Source of the DNA: Spirochaetia bacterium
GTDB taxonomy: Bacteria; Spirochaetota; Leptospiria; Turneriellales; JAOUFE01
NCBI GenBank assembly: GCA_029857955.1
Contig: JAOUFY010000025.1
Coordinates: 1-38,532 of the forward strand
Direction of reading: 5' to 3'
DNA: 38,532 nucleotides
Shown here: positions 25,934 to 36,355 of the stretch, one piece after another
Position numbering within the stretch: the stretch's first letter is position 1
How the letters are laid out: each line of letters begins with the position of its first letter
Notes under the pieces: model-generated
The model's database searches: none
The model's input: only the letters and a program-made list of their open reading frames with translations
Told to the model about the DNA's origin: nothing
Program-made: the position numbers and the translations under genes

Positions 25934-28900
25934 TTACTTTTGTATTAGTTTAATGTATTTTAAATCATTTGTCAACATATTATTTTTTTCCATACTTTTT
26001 AAAACTAAATCAAAAATAATTACAGGTTGATTTGACTTTTCATTATTTCCAATCATATACTTGATGTATTCTTTCATAAAAACTAGATACACGTTTAACT
26101 TCTCAGGTTGCGTATAAATAATATGAAAATTACCGTAGCTTTTTCCATCGATTTTTTTAAATGAATCTAAAGCCATTGGTTGAGAATAAAAATTTATCAA
26201 TACATTTGAGTTTCCGTCAACAATATCTGAATTTAATCCTATGCTAACCGGTTTTTCGTTTTCTGTTGGTGAAGCCGGTAAATACATTTTCATGATTGAA
26301 TAACCTGGAGTATTTATTAACCCAGGGTTAAAACTCCATGTAATTGTATCTGTTAATGTATTTTCCCTGTTCTCTATTGCGGTTGTTGAAGTTGTAAAAT
26401 ATTGTAATCCAACATCAAGAGCCAGTAATTTATTTGTTATAGATTCATCTTTAGCAGGAAGATAAAAAATATCATCATAATTTTTTTGTAGTAGTTTATC
26501 TACATCAGAAAACTTGATTTTATCAAATTCAATTTTATCTTTCTTCCATGTCCAATAATAATATTGATCAAAATATATTTTAATGATTCCATGTACATTT
26601 TTTATAAAAGGAAAATTTATTGCAGTTTCATTTCTATCATAAGTAAAGTAATCAAATAATGTTTTTTGATTTACTTTTGACTTTAAATTATATAACATTA
26701 ATAATGAATAATCTTTAAAGTTGATATTTTTACTTTTAAGACCTGATGAATTGTTTACAAGTTTTGTTAGAGAATCCGTAAACTCATTATTGTTAAATTG
26801 CAAATTTTCATCATTTTGTGACTGAGAAACTACTTCATATGGATTGTACTGTAATGATAGATTTTTAAGAGATTGAATATATTTAATATTTACTTCGGAT
26901 AAATTATCTTTATAGTTATTTTGAAATTTATTTAATTCATCTGGTTTCATAATTAATGACATGGCGAGAGTCGTTAAATTTTGAAATATCATTTGTTGTT
27001 TATTGTCGGTATCTACGTTAAGTTTTATTGATGAAATATATTTTAAAACATTGTTGATAAAATCTTCAGGACTAGAATAATAATCAATATGATGTAATAC
27101 ATAATTTATGGTTGCTTGTTTGATGTAATAATCCTGTTTTATATCATTTTCATGGTTACTTGTTAAAAATTTTAATTCTGAAAATATATTATCATAATTT
27201 TTTAAATCAAACATCACTATCAGTCTTGCATATGCTTTTACATATTCATCTTTTGATTCGTTTAAAATATTAAAATATACATTTGTATCTTTGGGATTTT
27301 CGCAAAGCTGACGAATCCAGTCAATTTCACTGGTATCTTTAATTGTTGGCGCTATTTTACCGGTAGATTCATAAAATGAAATAGCTTCCCATAAATCCAT
27401 TTTATATGTATTGTTTACAAGCATGTTACTGAGTATAGAGTATTCACCTGAAATGAGAAGCGATTTAAACCATCTTTGTGAAAGGTTGCTACTTTTAATA
27501 AAGTATTTAATTTTATCATTTTTTTCAGTTGGTATATCATTTAAAATATTTTGATTTTGGTTAAACAATTCAATTTCTTTTGGTAATGAAGTGATAAAAG
27601 ATTGAATTTCGCCTTTAAGCATTTGTCCAGAAAAATAATTGTCGATAATTTTAATGAGTTCATTGTCATTTTGTTTATAGTTTTCTTGATAATCTTTAAT
27701 TGTTTTTGCGGCTGCTTGTTTTTCACCATTTGCAAATAAAAGAGAAATGTATTTTGTAATATTTAATGAAAATTCATTTTTAGACGCATCATCATTTAAA
27801 TGTACATTGCTTGTAAAAGATTCAAACGTTTTTTGTATATCATTTATATTGTAGCTAGAATTTTTATCCAGCATCAATTCTATTTTCTTGATAAAAAGAT
27901 CATAATTTGGTTTAATATTCTCTATATTAATATTATTAAAACTCAATTGATTTCTTTTTAAATCAAAATCAATATTTTCGCACATATTTAATGTAACGAT
28001 TGCTTCTTGTACATTTTCACCTTTTGCCAACTTATCTGCTTTTAAAGTACAGTTTTGAAGATCTTGTTTTTGAGTTTGAATATAAAAATTTTTATTTTCA
28101 TCTTTATTAATATTAAAAAAGGATTGAATTACATTTAAATTTCCGTCAAATGATAAATCATCATTGTGATCATTTTTGTGATCTAATAATTTGGAATATG
28201 TTTCGGATGCAAATTTATGATCATGCGCAGTATGGAAGACCATCGAAGATTTGGAAGCGGCAAATAATAAATTCAGCGTGTTCATGTATAACGAAAGTTT
28301 TTCGATATTCTTGAAATTATAAGAAAGAAAAGTAATCGAGGTTTTTTCATTATTATTTATTATTTTACTCAGTAGCGTTGATTTTTTTTCAGAAAAATCA
28401 TCATCAGTAATTTCATAGTCAATTGCATTGTATTTTATTTTTAATTTTTCAAAATCTTCAGGCGATGTTATATAGTTATAAATATAGTGATTTTTATCTC
28501 CAGTAATATTCTGAGTACTATTTTTAACATTTTGTATCCAGTTAGTATTCGTGATACTTTGGTTTTTTTCAAAAAGAATTGCGGCCTGAAATGTATATTC
28601 AGTTGCTACATTGTAATTTAATATTTTTGAAAAAGGAAAAAAAGAAAAAGCTTTATCAGGGAAAATTATTTTAAATTGTTTAATACGAATCCAGTTAACG
28701 AAGCGATTTAATTCTTTGCTCATTTCATTTTGATTATTTTTATCGAATGTTGTATTTTTCATCAAGTCAATAAATTTGTTTAGCTCTTCGTCATTTATTA
28801 TAAAAGAATTATATTCAAGTTTTTCGCTATCTGGATTTTTTGAGATAGCACTTACTACTTTATTTCTTTTAATAAGATATAGGTATCCTGGTTTTAAATT

Positions 28901-31900
28901 TATTATATCATTTACAGTTAAGATATCAGGAAAACGTGCAAGGGCAAAACCAGCCATTTCTGGATCTTTTAAAATATTTTGTTTTAAAGTATTTTTTTTA
29001 TTTATCAATTGCTCCATAATAGATTCTTGTATTTCGGTTGATTCTCTTTTAATTTTTAAATTTTCAATATCCGAAGCAAGAATTTCTTCAATTATATCAA
29101 ACTCCTTATATGCATTTAATGTTTTTATTAACTCGGAATTTGTTTTACTTAAAACAACATCAATCGTATCTTGCAGTTCTAACATTCGATTATAATTATC
29201 CATGTAAATGGCGTTATAATACTGTTTTTTACCGATATTTTCTTCAAATATCATATCGCCTAAATTTTGATAAATTGTAATATATTGTTTTATTAAATAT
29301 GGATTTGTTTTAAAGGTTAAATCAATATTTTTTAATAATTTTTGAGCATCAATATTTAAAGATTTCGCTAAAACATAAGCTCTATAACCTGCGATAATGA
29401 ATAATCCATTTGCTTTATACTCATATGCTTTTTGAGAAATGTCTAAATAAATATCCATGGCTTCTTTTTTTCTACCCATCGACTCAAGCACCATTGCTTT
29501 ATTCATATCAAGTTTCATTGCAAGATGTTTTTGAGTTTTTTTATTTAACAAAGGAAGTATTGTATTGTTAATTTTAAAATTTCCATCCAGGGTAGTCAGG
29601 GCATTATTGTGAGAGACAAAATGATTAAATTTATATTCATAATATTTATTTATATCGCCAAATTTTTCAGTTTTAGAAATGGTATCATTAGATGTAGAGA
29701 TAAAAGCTTCCAATACACCCTGATATATTAAAATTCCATTGATATCATTGATTGCTTCTCTTTCAATATAACTTAATTCTGCAAGGGAAAGCTTCATTTT
29801 TGAATTTTTTTTAGATAATTCTTTTTGGGCTTGAGAATACTTTAATTTAATATATTCATTTTTAAAATCTGTAAGTTCTGTTAAGTATTGACGGGCAAGT
29901 TTTAATTTATTTACAGCAGGGTAGGTTTTTTCAATTTCATTACAAGCGATTGTCATTAGATTTTTTTCTGATAAATAATAAGTATGCATTTTATTTTCAG
30001 ATAATGAAACTTTTTTAGATTGTGTATACGCACTTTGGGATTCATTTAAATTTCCTTGTATATAAGCAAGTTCACCAAGTCGCATATAAGCGCTTATTCT
30101 GGTTTCGTTTCCATGTTTTGTATCATCTTTTTCTGCGTATTTAATCAGGTTTTTAATCGATTCGCTTGCTTTCGAATAATTTCCATTAAGTTTGTATAAA
30201 TCAGCCTGAATGGAATACAAATACTGATATTGATTTATGGTTGGCAAACGAAATGCAATATGATTGTCTCCATTTTTATATGTATCATCATAATTTCCAA
30301 AATTAAATTTAAATGGAAGGGTAAAACCAAGTATTTTAAGTTTATAAGGGAATTTCGGTGCAAGTACCTCTTTTGATCTTTTTAAAAGTAATTCAGCCTG
30401 GATTGTATAATTAAGTGCTTCATCAAAATTAGATAAATTATGCGTTACTTTAATTTGCGCCAGTGAGTTTCTGGAAATTTCAAGGTAAAGAGAAGTGAAT
30501 AGATTATTTACTTCTTCACTTTCATTTGTTTGTATTGTTTCTTTGATAATTTGTTTATATACATTAACTGCCTTACTGTACTGACCCTGGTCAGAATATA
30601 CAAGGCCAATGTACTTTAAAACTAGGCTTCTTTTTAAATTATTGAAATTCTGGTCTGTGCTTCTTGACAGATTGATTGGATAAAATGTCAGCGCAGTTTC
30701 CAGATTATTTATGGCATCATTATAATGTCCAAGAAAATAGTTTGTTTTACCAATATGAAAGTAGTACTGTGCTTTTTGTAAACTATTTTCAAATTTAAAT
30801 TTTTCGTTTCCGTTTACATCTATTTTTGAATAATATTCATCTGCTTTTGTATAGTTATTAAGTAAAAAATAATTATTGGCCAGATTTAAGTAAAAACTTT
30901 TAAGTATTTGATTTGACGATTTTCCAGAAAGAAACGCAATACTTTTATGATATAATTGAATATTCTTTTCAAAAAGATAATCAGGAAAATACTTTTCATA
31001 TAACGACTTAAAAATAACTTTATCAACCTCAGTTTCATTGCCGATTTTCGCAAGATACACTGATGAATCTCTTTTTTCGTCAATATATTGATACATCCAA
31101 CCAAGCATTACATAGGAATCTGCAAAAGACGAATCTGCGTAAATAGACCATTGAAAATCTTCTTCGGCTTCAGAAAAATATGTAAGAATCGACTCTTTAT
31201 TGATAATATTGAGTTCTCTTTTTGATTCATAAAGTTGGTGCAATTTAATACCCAGCATGGCATTTAAATAAGCTCTTCCAAAAATAAATGAATTAATTGT
31301 ATTTATTCTGGCAAATGATATGTTGTTGCTATAGTAACCAAGAACCTGTTTAATAGTATCATTTTCAAGGTAATAGTTTTTTAATAACATTTCATCAAGC
31401 TCAGTAAATATTTTTAATGAAGATTGGCTGACGACTTTAGTGGCAATTTTCTTTGGTTCAAGGTATAAAATTAAATTAAGCAGAGTCGAGTAGGCACTCC
31501 ATGCTTTATCAATTTTACCAGATAAATTTTCTGCTTTTGCCAATTTACTATAATGGTTGAAAACGCTGTAAGTTAAATTTTCAACTTCAATTGAATTGTA
31601 TTTATTCTCATATACAAGTAAAGCATTTGCATAAATTTCAAAAGCACTTTCAATTTGTTTTAACTTTTCAAGTATTCGACCTTGTAACAGGTTATATTTA
31701 AAGATCCATTCAGTATTATTGAAGCTGCTTACATCAATTTCTTTAAGTGTAAGCAGGGCTTCATCAAACTTGTTTTTATCGAATAAATTCTCAGATAATG
31801 AAAGTTTTCCGAGATTGTATATAAATGTATCATTTTCTTTGGTGTACTTTTGTATAACTGTTTTAATTAGCAATTCCTGGTTTTGTGAGTATATTTTTTT

Positions 31901-33850
31901 AAAATATTGATATATTTCATTTTCTACTTTTGATTTAACTTTTTCATCCTCCATTACTTTTATAAACTGAGAATCTTCAGGAGTGTTTTCTGTTGACAGA
32001 GAATTGTTTAAATTTAACTTAATCTTGTAGGGATATCGATCGGGAAATATTATATGTAAAAATTCCAAAGGAATTTCTGTGTCAAATGAGTTTTTACCAA
32101 TAGTGTAAAGTACATTTGAATTGTTGTAATATTCAGGTAAATTACTTAGAATATTTTGATAAATTATTCTTGTTTTTTCTATTTTACCTTTTTGATATAT
32201 CGACTGGGCATATTGTTCATAAAGAAATCCAAGGATGGTTTGATCGTATTTTGAAAGAGTATTCAGCTTTAATTTATTTATTTTTTGTTCACTTTTTTCA
32301 ATGTTTAGATCAATATTTTCAGAAGTCTTTGATTGTGACTTTAAGATTGAAGCAGGATTATTATAGACATGTTTATAATACAATTCAAGCGATTTTTCAG
32401 GAAATAGATAGGTATAATTTTGGGGTTCATAATCAGGATGATTTTTATAATAAATATCAAGCATGACTTTTTCAAATAAGTCATTTTCAGATATTTTTTT
32501 ATTAATTATATTAAGTACATTTTCTTTTTCAGATTTTTGAAGTTTAAAATGTTCTAATAATTCAAAATCGCTTATAGTTGAAGTAAAGTATTTTAATGGA
32601 TCATTTTCATGAATAAATTCAATTTGTGAAAATGACATTTTGAAATCCTCTGAAGTTGGCTTGGGTAAATTCAGTGTATAATCCAGTTGTTCAATTGAAG
32701 ACTTCTTAATTGGATAGATACCAGTTTCAGGTATGATTGCCAGGTTTATATTATCGCCTTCTTTAATAGCAAATAAAATGGAACCACCGAGAAAACCAGT
32801 AATTTGTGTATTAAAAATATTGTTGTTTTTTGAAGTTAACTGTATTGGATTTACTTTAAAAATATCAGTTTTTAACTCAGAATTTGATATATTGTTAGAT
32901 GAAGGAATAAGCATGATTTGCCCATGATCCTTATAATCGATCACACCATCATTATTGGTATCATTATAAATTCGTGTAAAAATAATATTTTTGCCATTTG
33001 AGCTATATCCAGGACTAAGGTCAATATATTGTTCGCTGGTTATTTGTCGTGATATTCCAGTATTAATTTCAACTTCATAAATATGAGTGATATTATCCGA
33101 GTCATTTCCGTTTACATAAAGAATTTTACTGCCATCGCGTGAAAAAACCGGCATCGTACCGCCATTTTTAGTCAATTGTGTGGCTTTATCAGGATTGCCA
33201 AAGGGCATGATCCATATATTTTGAAGTGCGCCGAAGCCGGGTCCAAAAGAATTGGAACCTGAACTTGGCTTGTTAGATGCAAATGCGATCCATTTACCGT
33301 CAGGAGACCATGCAGGGTTGTTTTCTTTTGAACGAATAATGTTCTTTTTATTATTTGTAAGATAAATTTTGCTATTAATGAACATGGCATCGATGGCAGA
33401 TTGTCCACTTTGTAAAAAAAGTTTTTCTACTGATTTTGGATTGATTTTAACCATAACGATGTCGCCATCTGGATCAAGTTCATCATCTATGAACAAAAGA
33501 TATTTTCCATCTGGACTTATGGCGGGTTGAGTTTGATTTGTAGCCCCCCGAATAACAGGAATGCTTATGATATCATTTAGCGGTCTCATAAAAATATCAA
33601 AGTTGCCGTTTTGATTGCTTGTATAAAAAATATATTTTTGATCCGGTGTTATGGAGCCACTGTAGGTTTCTCCTTTTTCCAGGGTTACCATCATTATGCC
33701 GCCATTTCCATCCTTATATTTTTGATTATAGATATTTTGATAATCAAAGTTAGAATGCCTTTCTATTTTTCGTGCAGTGGCGCAGTTTCCAGATAATATT
33801 ATTATAACTGGTAAAAAATAAATGAATTTTGGAGTTTTTATTTTAAACAT
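25934..33850 (-). CDS. Giant lipoprotein-like protein: TolB-type propeller, TPR array, CHAT-like pseudoprotease
   Basis: About 2638 residues from ATG 33850. The frame extends to an ATG at 33928, but only the shorter start places a signal peptide at the N-terminus (FLPVIIILSGNC, Cys23, a loose spirochaete-type lipobox). Residues about 50-385 hold repeated PD40/TolB-like propeller blades (ITPDQKYIFYTS, ISPDGKYLLFID, WSPDGKWIAFAS, FSRDGSKILYVN). Residues about 540-1600 are mostly TPR-like helix pairs (FDEALLTLKEI, YSKAVNVYKQI, YNDAINNLETAL). Residues about 1640-1900 resemble a CHAT domain (LKPGYLYLIKRNKVVSAIS; FPDKAFSFFPFSKIL) without the catalytic His or Cys. A second helical region and a beta-rich C-terminus follow. 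It is the first gene of the pseudopilin operon, so a role in or at the secretion machinery is inferred. Confidence 0.8.
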   Translation of the reverse strand: MFKIKTPKFIYFLPVIIILSGNCATARKIERHSNFDYQNIYNQKYKDGNGGIMMVTLEKGETYSGSITPDQKYIFYTSNQNGNFDIFMRPLNDIISIPVIRGATNQTQPAISPDGKYLLFIDDELDPDGDIVMVKINPKSVEKLFLQSGQSAIDAMFINSKIYLTNNKKNIIRSKENNPAWSPDGKWIAFASNKPSSGSNSFGPGFGALQNIWIMPFGNPDKATQLTKNGGTMPVFSRDGSKILYVNGNDSDNITHIYEVEINTGISRQITSEQYIDLSPGYSSNGKNIIFTRIYNDTNNDGVIDYKDHGQIMLIPSSNNISNSELKTDIFKVNPIQLTSKNNNIFNTQITGFLGGSILFAIKEGDNINLAIIPETGIYPIKKSSIEQLDYTLNLPKPTSEDFKMSFSQIEFIHENDPLKYFTSTISDFELLEHFKLQKSEKENVLNIINKKISENDLFEKVMLDIYYKNHPDYEPQNYTYLFPEKSLELYYKHVYNNPASILKSQSKTSENIDLNIEKSEQKINKLKLNTLSKYDQTILGFLYEQYAQSIYQKGKIEKTRIIYQNILSNLPEYYNNSNVLYTIGKNSFDTEIPLEFLHIIFPDRYPYKIKLNLNNSLSTENTPEDSQFIKVMEDEKVKSKVENEIYQYFKKIYSQNQELLIKTVIQKYTKENDTFIYNLGKLSLSENLFDKNKFDEALLTLKEIDVSSFNNTEWIFKYNLLQGRILEKLKQIESAFEIYANALLVYENKYNSIEVENLTYSVFNHYSKLAKAENLSGKIDKAWSAYSTLLNLILYLEPKKIATKVVSQSSLKIFTELDEMLLKNYYLENDTIKQVLGYYSNNISFARINTINSFIFGRAYLNAMLGIKLHQLYESKRELNIINKESILTYFSEAEEDFQWSIYADSSFADSYVMLGWMYQYIDEKRDSSVYLAKIGNETEVDKVIFKSLYEKYFPDYLFEKNIQLYHKSIAFLSGKSSNQILKSFYLNLANNYFLLNNYTKADEYYSKIDVNGNEKFKFENSLQKAQYYFHIGKTNYFLGHYNDAINNLETALTFYPINLSRSTDQNFNNLKRSLVLKYIGLVYSDQGQYSKAVNVYKQIIKETIQTNESEEVNNLFTSLYLEISRNSLAQIKVTHNLSNFDEALNYTIQAELLLKRSKEVLAPKFPYKLKILGFTLPFKFNFGNYDDTYKNGDNHIAFRLPTINQYQYLYSIQADLYKLNGNYSKASESIKNLIKYAEKDDTKHGNETRISAYMRLGELAYIQGNLNESQSAYTQSKKVSLSENKMHTYYLSEKNLMTIACNEIEKTYPAVNKLKLARQYLTELTDFKNEYIKLKYSQAQKELSKKNSKMKLSLAELSYIEREAINDINGILIYQGVLEAFISTSNDTISKTEKFGDINKYYEYKFNHFVSHNNALTTLDGNFKINNTILPLLNKKTQKHLAMKLDMNKAMVLESMGRKKEAMDIYLDISQKAYEYKANGLFIIAGYRAYVLAKSLNIDAQKLLKNIDLTFKTNPYLIKQYITIYQNLGDMIFEENIGKKQYYNAIYMDNYNRMLELQDTIDVVLSKTNSELIKTLNAYKEFDIIEEILASDIENLKIKRESTEIQESIMEQLINKKNTLKQNILKDPEMAGFALARFPDILTVNDIINLKPGYLYLIKRNKVVSAISKNPDSEKLEYNSFIINDEELNKFIDLMKNTTFDKNNQNEMSKELNRFVNWIRIKQFKIIFPDKAFSFFPFSKILNYNVATEYTFQAAILFEKNQSITNTNWIQNVKNSTQNITGDKNHYIYNYITSPEDFEKLKIKYNAIDYEITDDDFSEKKSTLLSKIINNNEKTSITFLSYNFKNIEKLSLYMNTLNLLFAASKSSMVFHTAHDHKFASETYSKLLDHKNDHNDDLSFDGNLNVIQSFFNINKDENKNFYIQTQKQDLQNCTLKADKLAKGENVQEAIVTLNMCENIDFDLKRNQLSFNNINIENIKPNYDLFIKKIELMLDKNSSYNINDIQKTFESFTSNVHLNDDASKNEFSLNITKYISLLFANGEKQAAAKTIKDYQENYKQNDNELIKIIDNYFSGQMLKGEIQSFITSLPKEIELFNQNQNILNDIPTEKNDKIKYFIKSSNLSQRWFKSLLISGEYSILSNMLVNNTYKMDLWEAISFYESTGKIAPTIKDTSEIDWIRQLCENPKDTNVYFNILNESKDEYVKAYARLIVMFDLKNYDNIFSELKFLTSNHENDIKQDYYIKQATINYVLHHIDYYSSPEDFINNVLKYISSIKLNVDTDNKQQMIFQNLTTLAMSLIMKPDELNKFQNNYKDNLSEVNIKYIQSLKNLSLQYNPYEVVSQSQNDENLQFNNNEFTDSLTKLVNNSSGLKSKNINFKDYSLLMLYNLKSKVNQKTLFDYFTYDRNETAINFPFIKNVHGIIKIYFDQYYYWTWKKDKIEFDKIKFSDVDKLLQKNYDDIFYLPAKDESITNKLLALDVGLQYFTTSTTAIENRENTLTDTITWSFNPGLINTPGYSIMKMYLPASPTENEKPVSIGLNSDIVDGNSNVLINFYSQPMALDSFKKIDGKSYGNFHIIYTQPEKLNVYLVFMKEYIKYMIGNNEKSNQPVIIFDLVLKSMEKNNMLTNDLKYIKLIQK

Positions 33851-34094
33851 ATTTATTATTAATTCCGAAATTAAATTTACATACATAATATCAAGAACAA
33901 AGTTTTGTTTTCGATTAAAAATTCTCATAGAAGAATCTTTAAAAAAGATTTAGTAATCCATATATTTTAAAATATTCAACCGAGATTGATTTAAATTATT
34001 AAGTATTTTAGATAGTGTGTTTTGTTACAATAAAAAAAAACACCTACGCTGCATATTAAGTTTTAAGTGCAAATAGATTAAATTCAATGAATTA

Positions 34095-34122
34095 TTTATA
34101 AATTAGGTTTAAATGAAGTCAA
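34095..34122 (-). promoter_or_regulatory. Putative sigma-70 promoter of the giant-protein/pseudopilin operon
   Basis: On the minus strand TTGACT (34122-34117), a 16-base spacer and TATAAA (34100-34095). This gives a long leader of roughly 160-240 bases depending on the start codon, including a run of eight T's near 34035. Confidence 0.45.
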
Positions 34123-34137
34123 GTTTTACAAAAATAA

Positions 34138-34171
34138 TTTTATAGAGGCGGTAATTTCCACCTCTATAAAA
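34138..34171 (-). terminator. Intrinsic terminator of the amt-glnK operon
   Basis: TTTTATAGAGG (34138-34148) and CCTCTATAAAA (34161-34171) are perfect complements, extendable inward by GG/CC pairs with one G-U. On the minus strand it starts 10 bases after the glnK stop and is followed by TTATTTTTG. It is the clearest terminator in the window. Confidence 0.85.
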
Positions 34172-34180
34172 TTAAATAAA

Positions 34181-34522
34181 TTAACCGATAGCTTCGTTGC
34201 CTCGTTCACCAGTTCGAATGCGAATACATTCGTCAAGTGTGGTTACAAATATTTTCCCGTCACCAATATTTCCGGTTCTGGCGCCTTCGATGATGGATTT
34301 TATGGTCGCTTCGACAAATTTGTCATTTACACCAATTTGAAGCATTACTTTTTTCAGGAGATTGATTTCAATGTCCTGACCACGGTAAGTTTCTCCATAA
34401 CCTGCCTGTTGACCGCATCCTGTTACGCTAGTAACAGTCATTTTAGTGATTCCTTCTTTTGCAAGGGCATCTTTTACATCTTTAAATTTTGAAGGTTGTA
34501 TAATCGCTGTTATTAATTTCAT
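34181..34522 (-). CDS. glnK: PII signal protein (GlnB/GlnK type), copy 1
   Basis: A 113-residue PII protein with the T-loop at 37-55 ([14 protein letters not shown]), the B-loop GDGKIFV and the C-loop RIRTGE. Gln39 for 2-oxoglutarate/Mg-ATP contact and Tyr46 are kept. Position 51, the Tyr uridylylated by GlnD in enteric bacteria, is Ile, so control is expected through nucleotides and 2-oxoglutarate only. It follows amtB by 18 bases with a strong AAAGGAG site; the pairing indicates that it gates the ammonium channel. It is about 80% identical by eye to the second copy at 36356. Confidence 0.95.
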   Translation of the reverse strand: MKLITAIIQPSKFKDVKDALAKEGITKMTVTSVTGCGQQAGYGETYRGQDIEINLLKKVMLQIGVNDKFVEATIKSIIEGARTGNIGDGKIFVTTLDECIRIRTGERGNEAIG

Positions 34523-34540
34523 TCTATACTCCTTTAATTA

Positions 34541-36040
34541 TTACCGAATCATGATTTGGAAATCGGCATAACCTTCTTCGCCGTGATCATGAATATCCAA
34601 TCCTTGCTCTTCAACAAGTTCTGAGACTCTAAGGCCAATTGCAAATTTAATTGCATACGCAATCACAATACTTGCCACCACAGATAATGTAATGGTTAGT
34701 CCAATTGCCTCTAATTGTTCGATCCATAAAGTTTTTCCTACCAGTGAACCAAGGTTTGTACTAATAGCTGAGTTTATTTTTTCATCAGCAAAAATTCCAG
34801 TTAATAATGCTCCCAATGTTCCACCAACTGCATGGATTCCAAAAGTATCAAGTGCATCGTCATAACCAAGCCATTTTTTTAATTTAACTACGGCAAATAA
34901 TGGTACGACACCGGCAGAGATACCAATGAATACTGAACTACCTGTAGAAACAAATCCAGCCGCAGGAGTGATTACCACAAGACCTGCAACGATTCCGGAA
35001 CAAAATCCCAGTACTGTCGGTTTTTCCACAAAAATCCATTCAAGCATTGGCCATACAAAACCAGCCACAGCTGCAGCAAGGGTTGTATTTACAAAGGCTG
35101 TTGAAGCAATTCCGTCTGCTGCAAGTGCGCTTCCGGCATTAAATCCATACCAACCAACCCAAAGCATACCTGTACCAATCATTGTCATAACCAGACTATG
35201 TGGAGCCATAGGTCTTTTACCAAAACCGGTTCTTTTACCGAGAATAATACATAATACAAGAGCTGACCAGCCAGATGCCATATGTACTACAGTTCCACCT
35301 GCAAAATCCAGGGCTTTGATACTGGCTTTTGCATTCCACACGCCATTCATAAAACCGTCAATTCCCCATACCATATGTGTCATTGGGAAATACACTACAA
35401 ACATCCAGAGAGTTACAAAAATCATTACGGCAGAAAATTTCATACGTTCAGCAACTGCGCCAAGTATCAATGCCGGCGTAATGATGGCAAACATCAACTG
35501 AAACATGGAAAATACATTTTGTGAAATCCATGCGCTGTAGTCAGTATTTGGCATTGAATCAACACCTTTTAAAAAGGCAAATTTTGAAAAAGAACCAATG
35601 AATGTACTACCGCCGTCTGTTCCGCTTCCCGAACCAAATGCAAGGCTGTATCCAACTAGCCACCATAAAATAGTGACAAGTCCTGTGATACCCATACTCT
35701 GAGCCATAATCGAAAGAATATTTTTTGATCTTACCAGCCCACCATAAAATAATGCAAGTCCCGGCAATGTCATAAACAATACCAGCAAGGCTGATGTCAT
35801 CATCCATGCATTATGTCCAGGTCCTGGTCCTGGGACTTTTGACGCAACAGGAGGGTTTGCAGCTGTCGTCACACGCCCGCCATTATTCATATACGCTTCA
35901 ATGTCAGCAACACGTTGTTCTATGGTTGCTTCTGCTGAATAGACGCTATTGATTTTAAAAGAGGGACTTAATACCAGCAAAATGGTTGATAATATCAGCC
36001 AACTGCCGTAATATTTTAAAAAGTTTTTTGTTGTCTTCAT
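34541..36040 (-). CDS. amtB: Ammonium transporter (Amt), copy 1, canonical twin-His
   Basis: A 499-residue transporter. The N-terminal signal-like segment is about 13-36. A short periplasmic helix region EQRVADIEAYMNN (41-53) and a PGPGPGHNAW linker follow, then eleven expected membrane helices (LALFYGGLVRSKN; WWLVGYSLAFG; GMLWVGWYGFNAGSAL). The pore twin-His pair is intact: H253 in GGTVVHMASG and H403 in FGIHAVGG. The tail SELVEEQGLDIHDHGEEGY is the GlnK-responsive C-terminus. It imports ammonium across the inner membrane. An AAAGGAA ribosome site is present, with a sigma-54 element about 125 bases upstream. Confidence 0.95.
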   Translation of the reverse strand: MKTTKNFLKYYGSWLILSTILLVLSPSFKINSVYSAEATIEQRVADIEAYMNNGGRVTTAANPPVASKVPGPGPGHNAWMMTSALLVLFMTLPGLALFYGGLVRSKNILSIMAQSMGITGLVTILWWLVGYSLAFGSGSGTDGGSTFIGSFSKFAFLKGVDSMPNTDYSAWISQNVFSMFQLMFAIITPALILGAVAERMKFSAVMIFVTLWMFVVYFPMTHMVWGIDGFMNGVWNAKASIKALDFAGGTVVHMASGWSALVLCIILGKRTGFGKRPMAPHSLVMTMIGTGMLWVGWYGFNAGSALAADGIASTAFVNTTLAAAVAGFVWPMLEWIFVEKPTVLGFCSGIVAGLVVITPAAGFVSTGSSVFIGISAGVVPLFAVVKLKKWLGYDDALDTFGIHAVGGTLGALLTGIFADEKINSAISTNLGSLVGKTLWIEQLEAIGLTITLSVVASIVIAYAIKFAIGLRVSELVEEQGLDIHDHGEEGYADFQIMIR

Positions 36041-36162
36041 ATTTTTTTCCTTTGATACCTGTGTATCTCCTGAGCTAGTTCCTTTAATTTAATCTTACTA
36101 TTTTATTTTCAAAATTCAGAAGAAATGAAAGTAACTCATTTAATCTTCATTTTTAAATATAA

Positions 36163-36178
36163 AGCAAAAATGATGCCA
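36163..36178 (-). promoter_or_regulatory. Sigma-54 (-24/-12) promoter for amtB copy 1
   Basis: Minus strand TGGCATCATTTTTGCT: GG and GC are separated by exactly 10 bases, with TTGC at -12. It lies in the 315-base gap (36041-36355) between glnK copy 2 and amtB copy 1, which otherwise holds no gene. No enhancer palindrome for NtrC could be picked out with confidence. Confidence 0.65.
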
Positions 36179-36355
36179 TAATTGTTTCTATCAAAAAATA
36201 TAAATATGTATATTGTTTAATCAAATTGATTTAATGATTTTAAATTATGGGAAATAAATGTGCATAAGGAATTTAATATAGCACAATTAATAGACAAAAT
36301 TAACTATACTATGTCAGGATAGAATACTAATGGAGTAGTGAATTAGAGAAATTAC

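Noticed and set aside
28776..29195. Plus-strand frame of 139 codons
   Set aside because: It is antisense to the giant protein gene, whose frame continues through it with clear domains on both sides.
33851..33928. Longer start for the giant protein (26 extra residues)
   Set aside because: It would bury the signal peptide behind a second, weakly hydrophobic segment; neither start has a strong ribosome site, so this is a preference and not proof.
34926..35501. Long plus-strand frame opposite amtB copy 1, and a similar one at 36944-37699 opposite copy 2
   Set aside because: Both lie wholly inside the well-supported transporter genes, have low-complexity Pro/Thr/Ala composition and mirror each other only because the transporters are paralogues.
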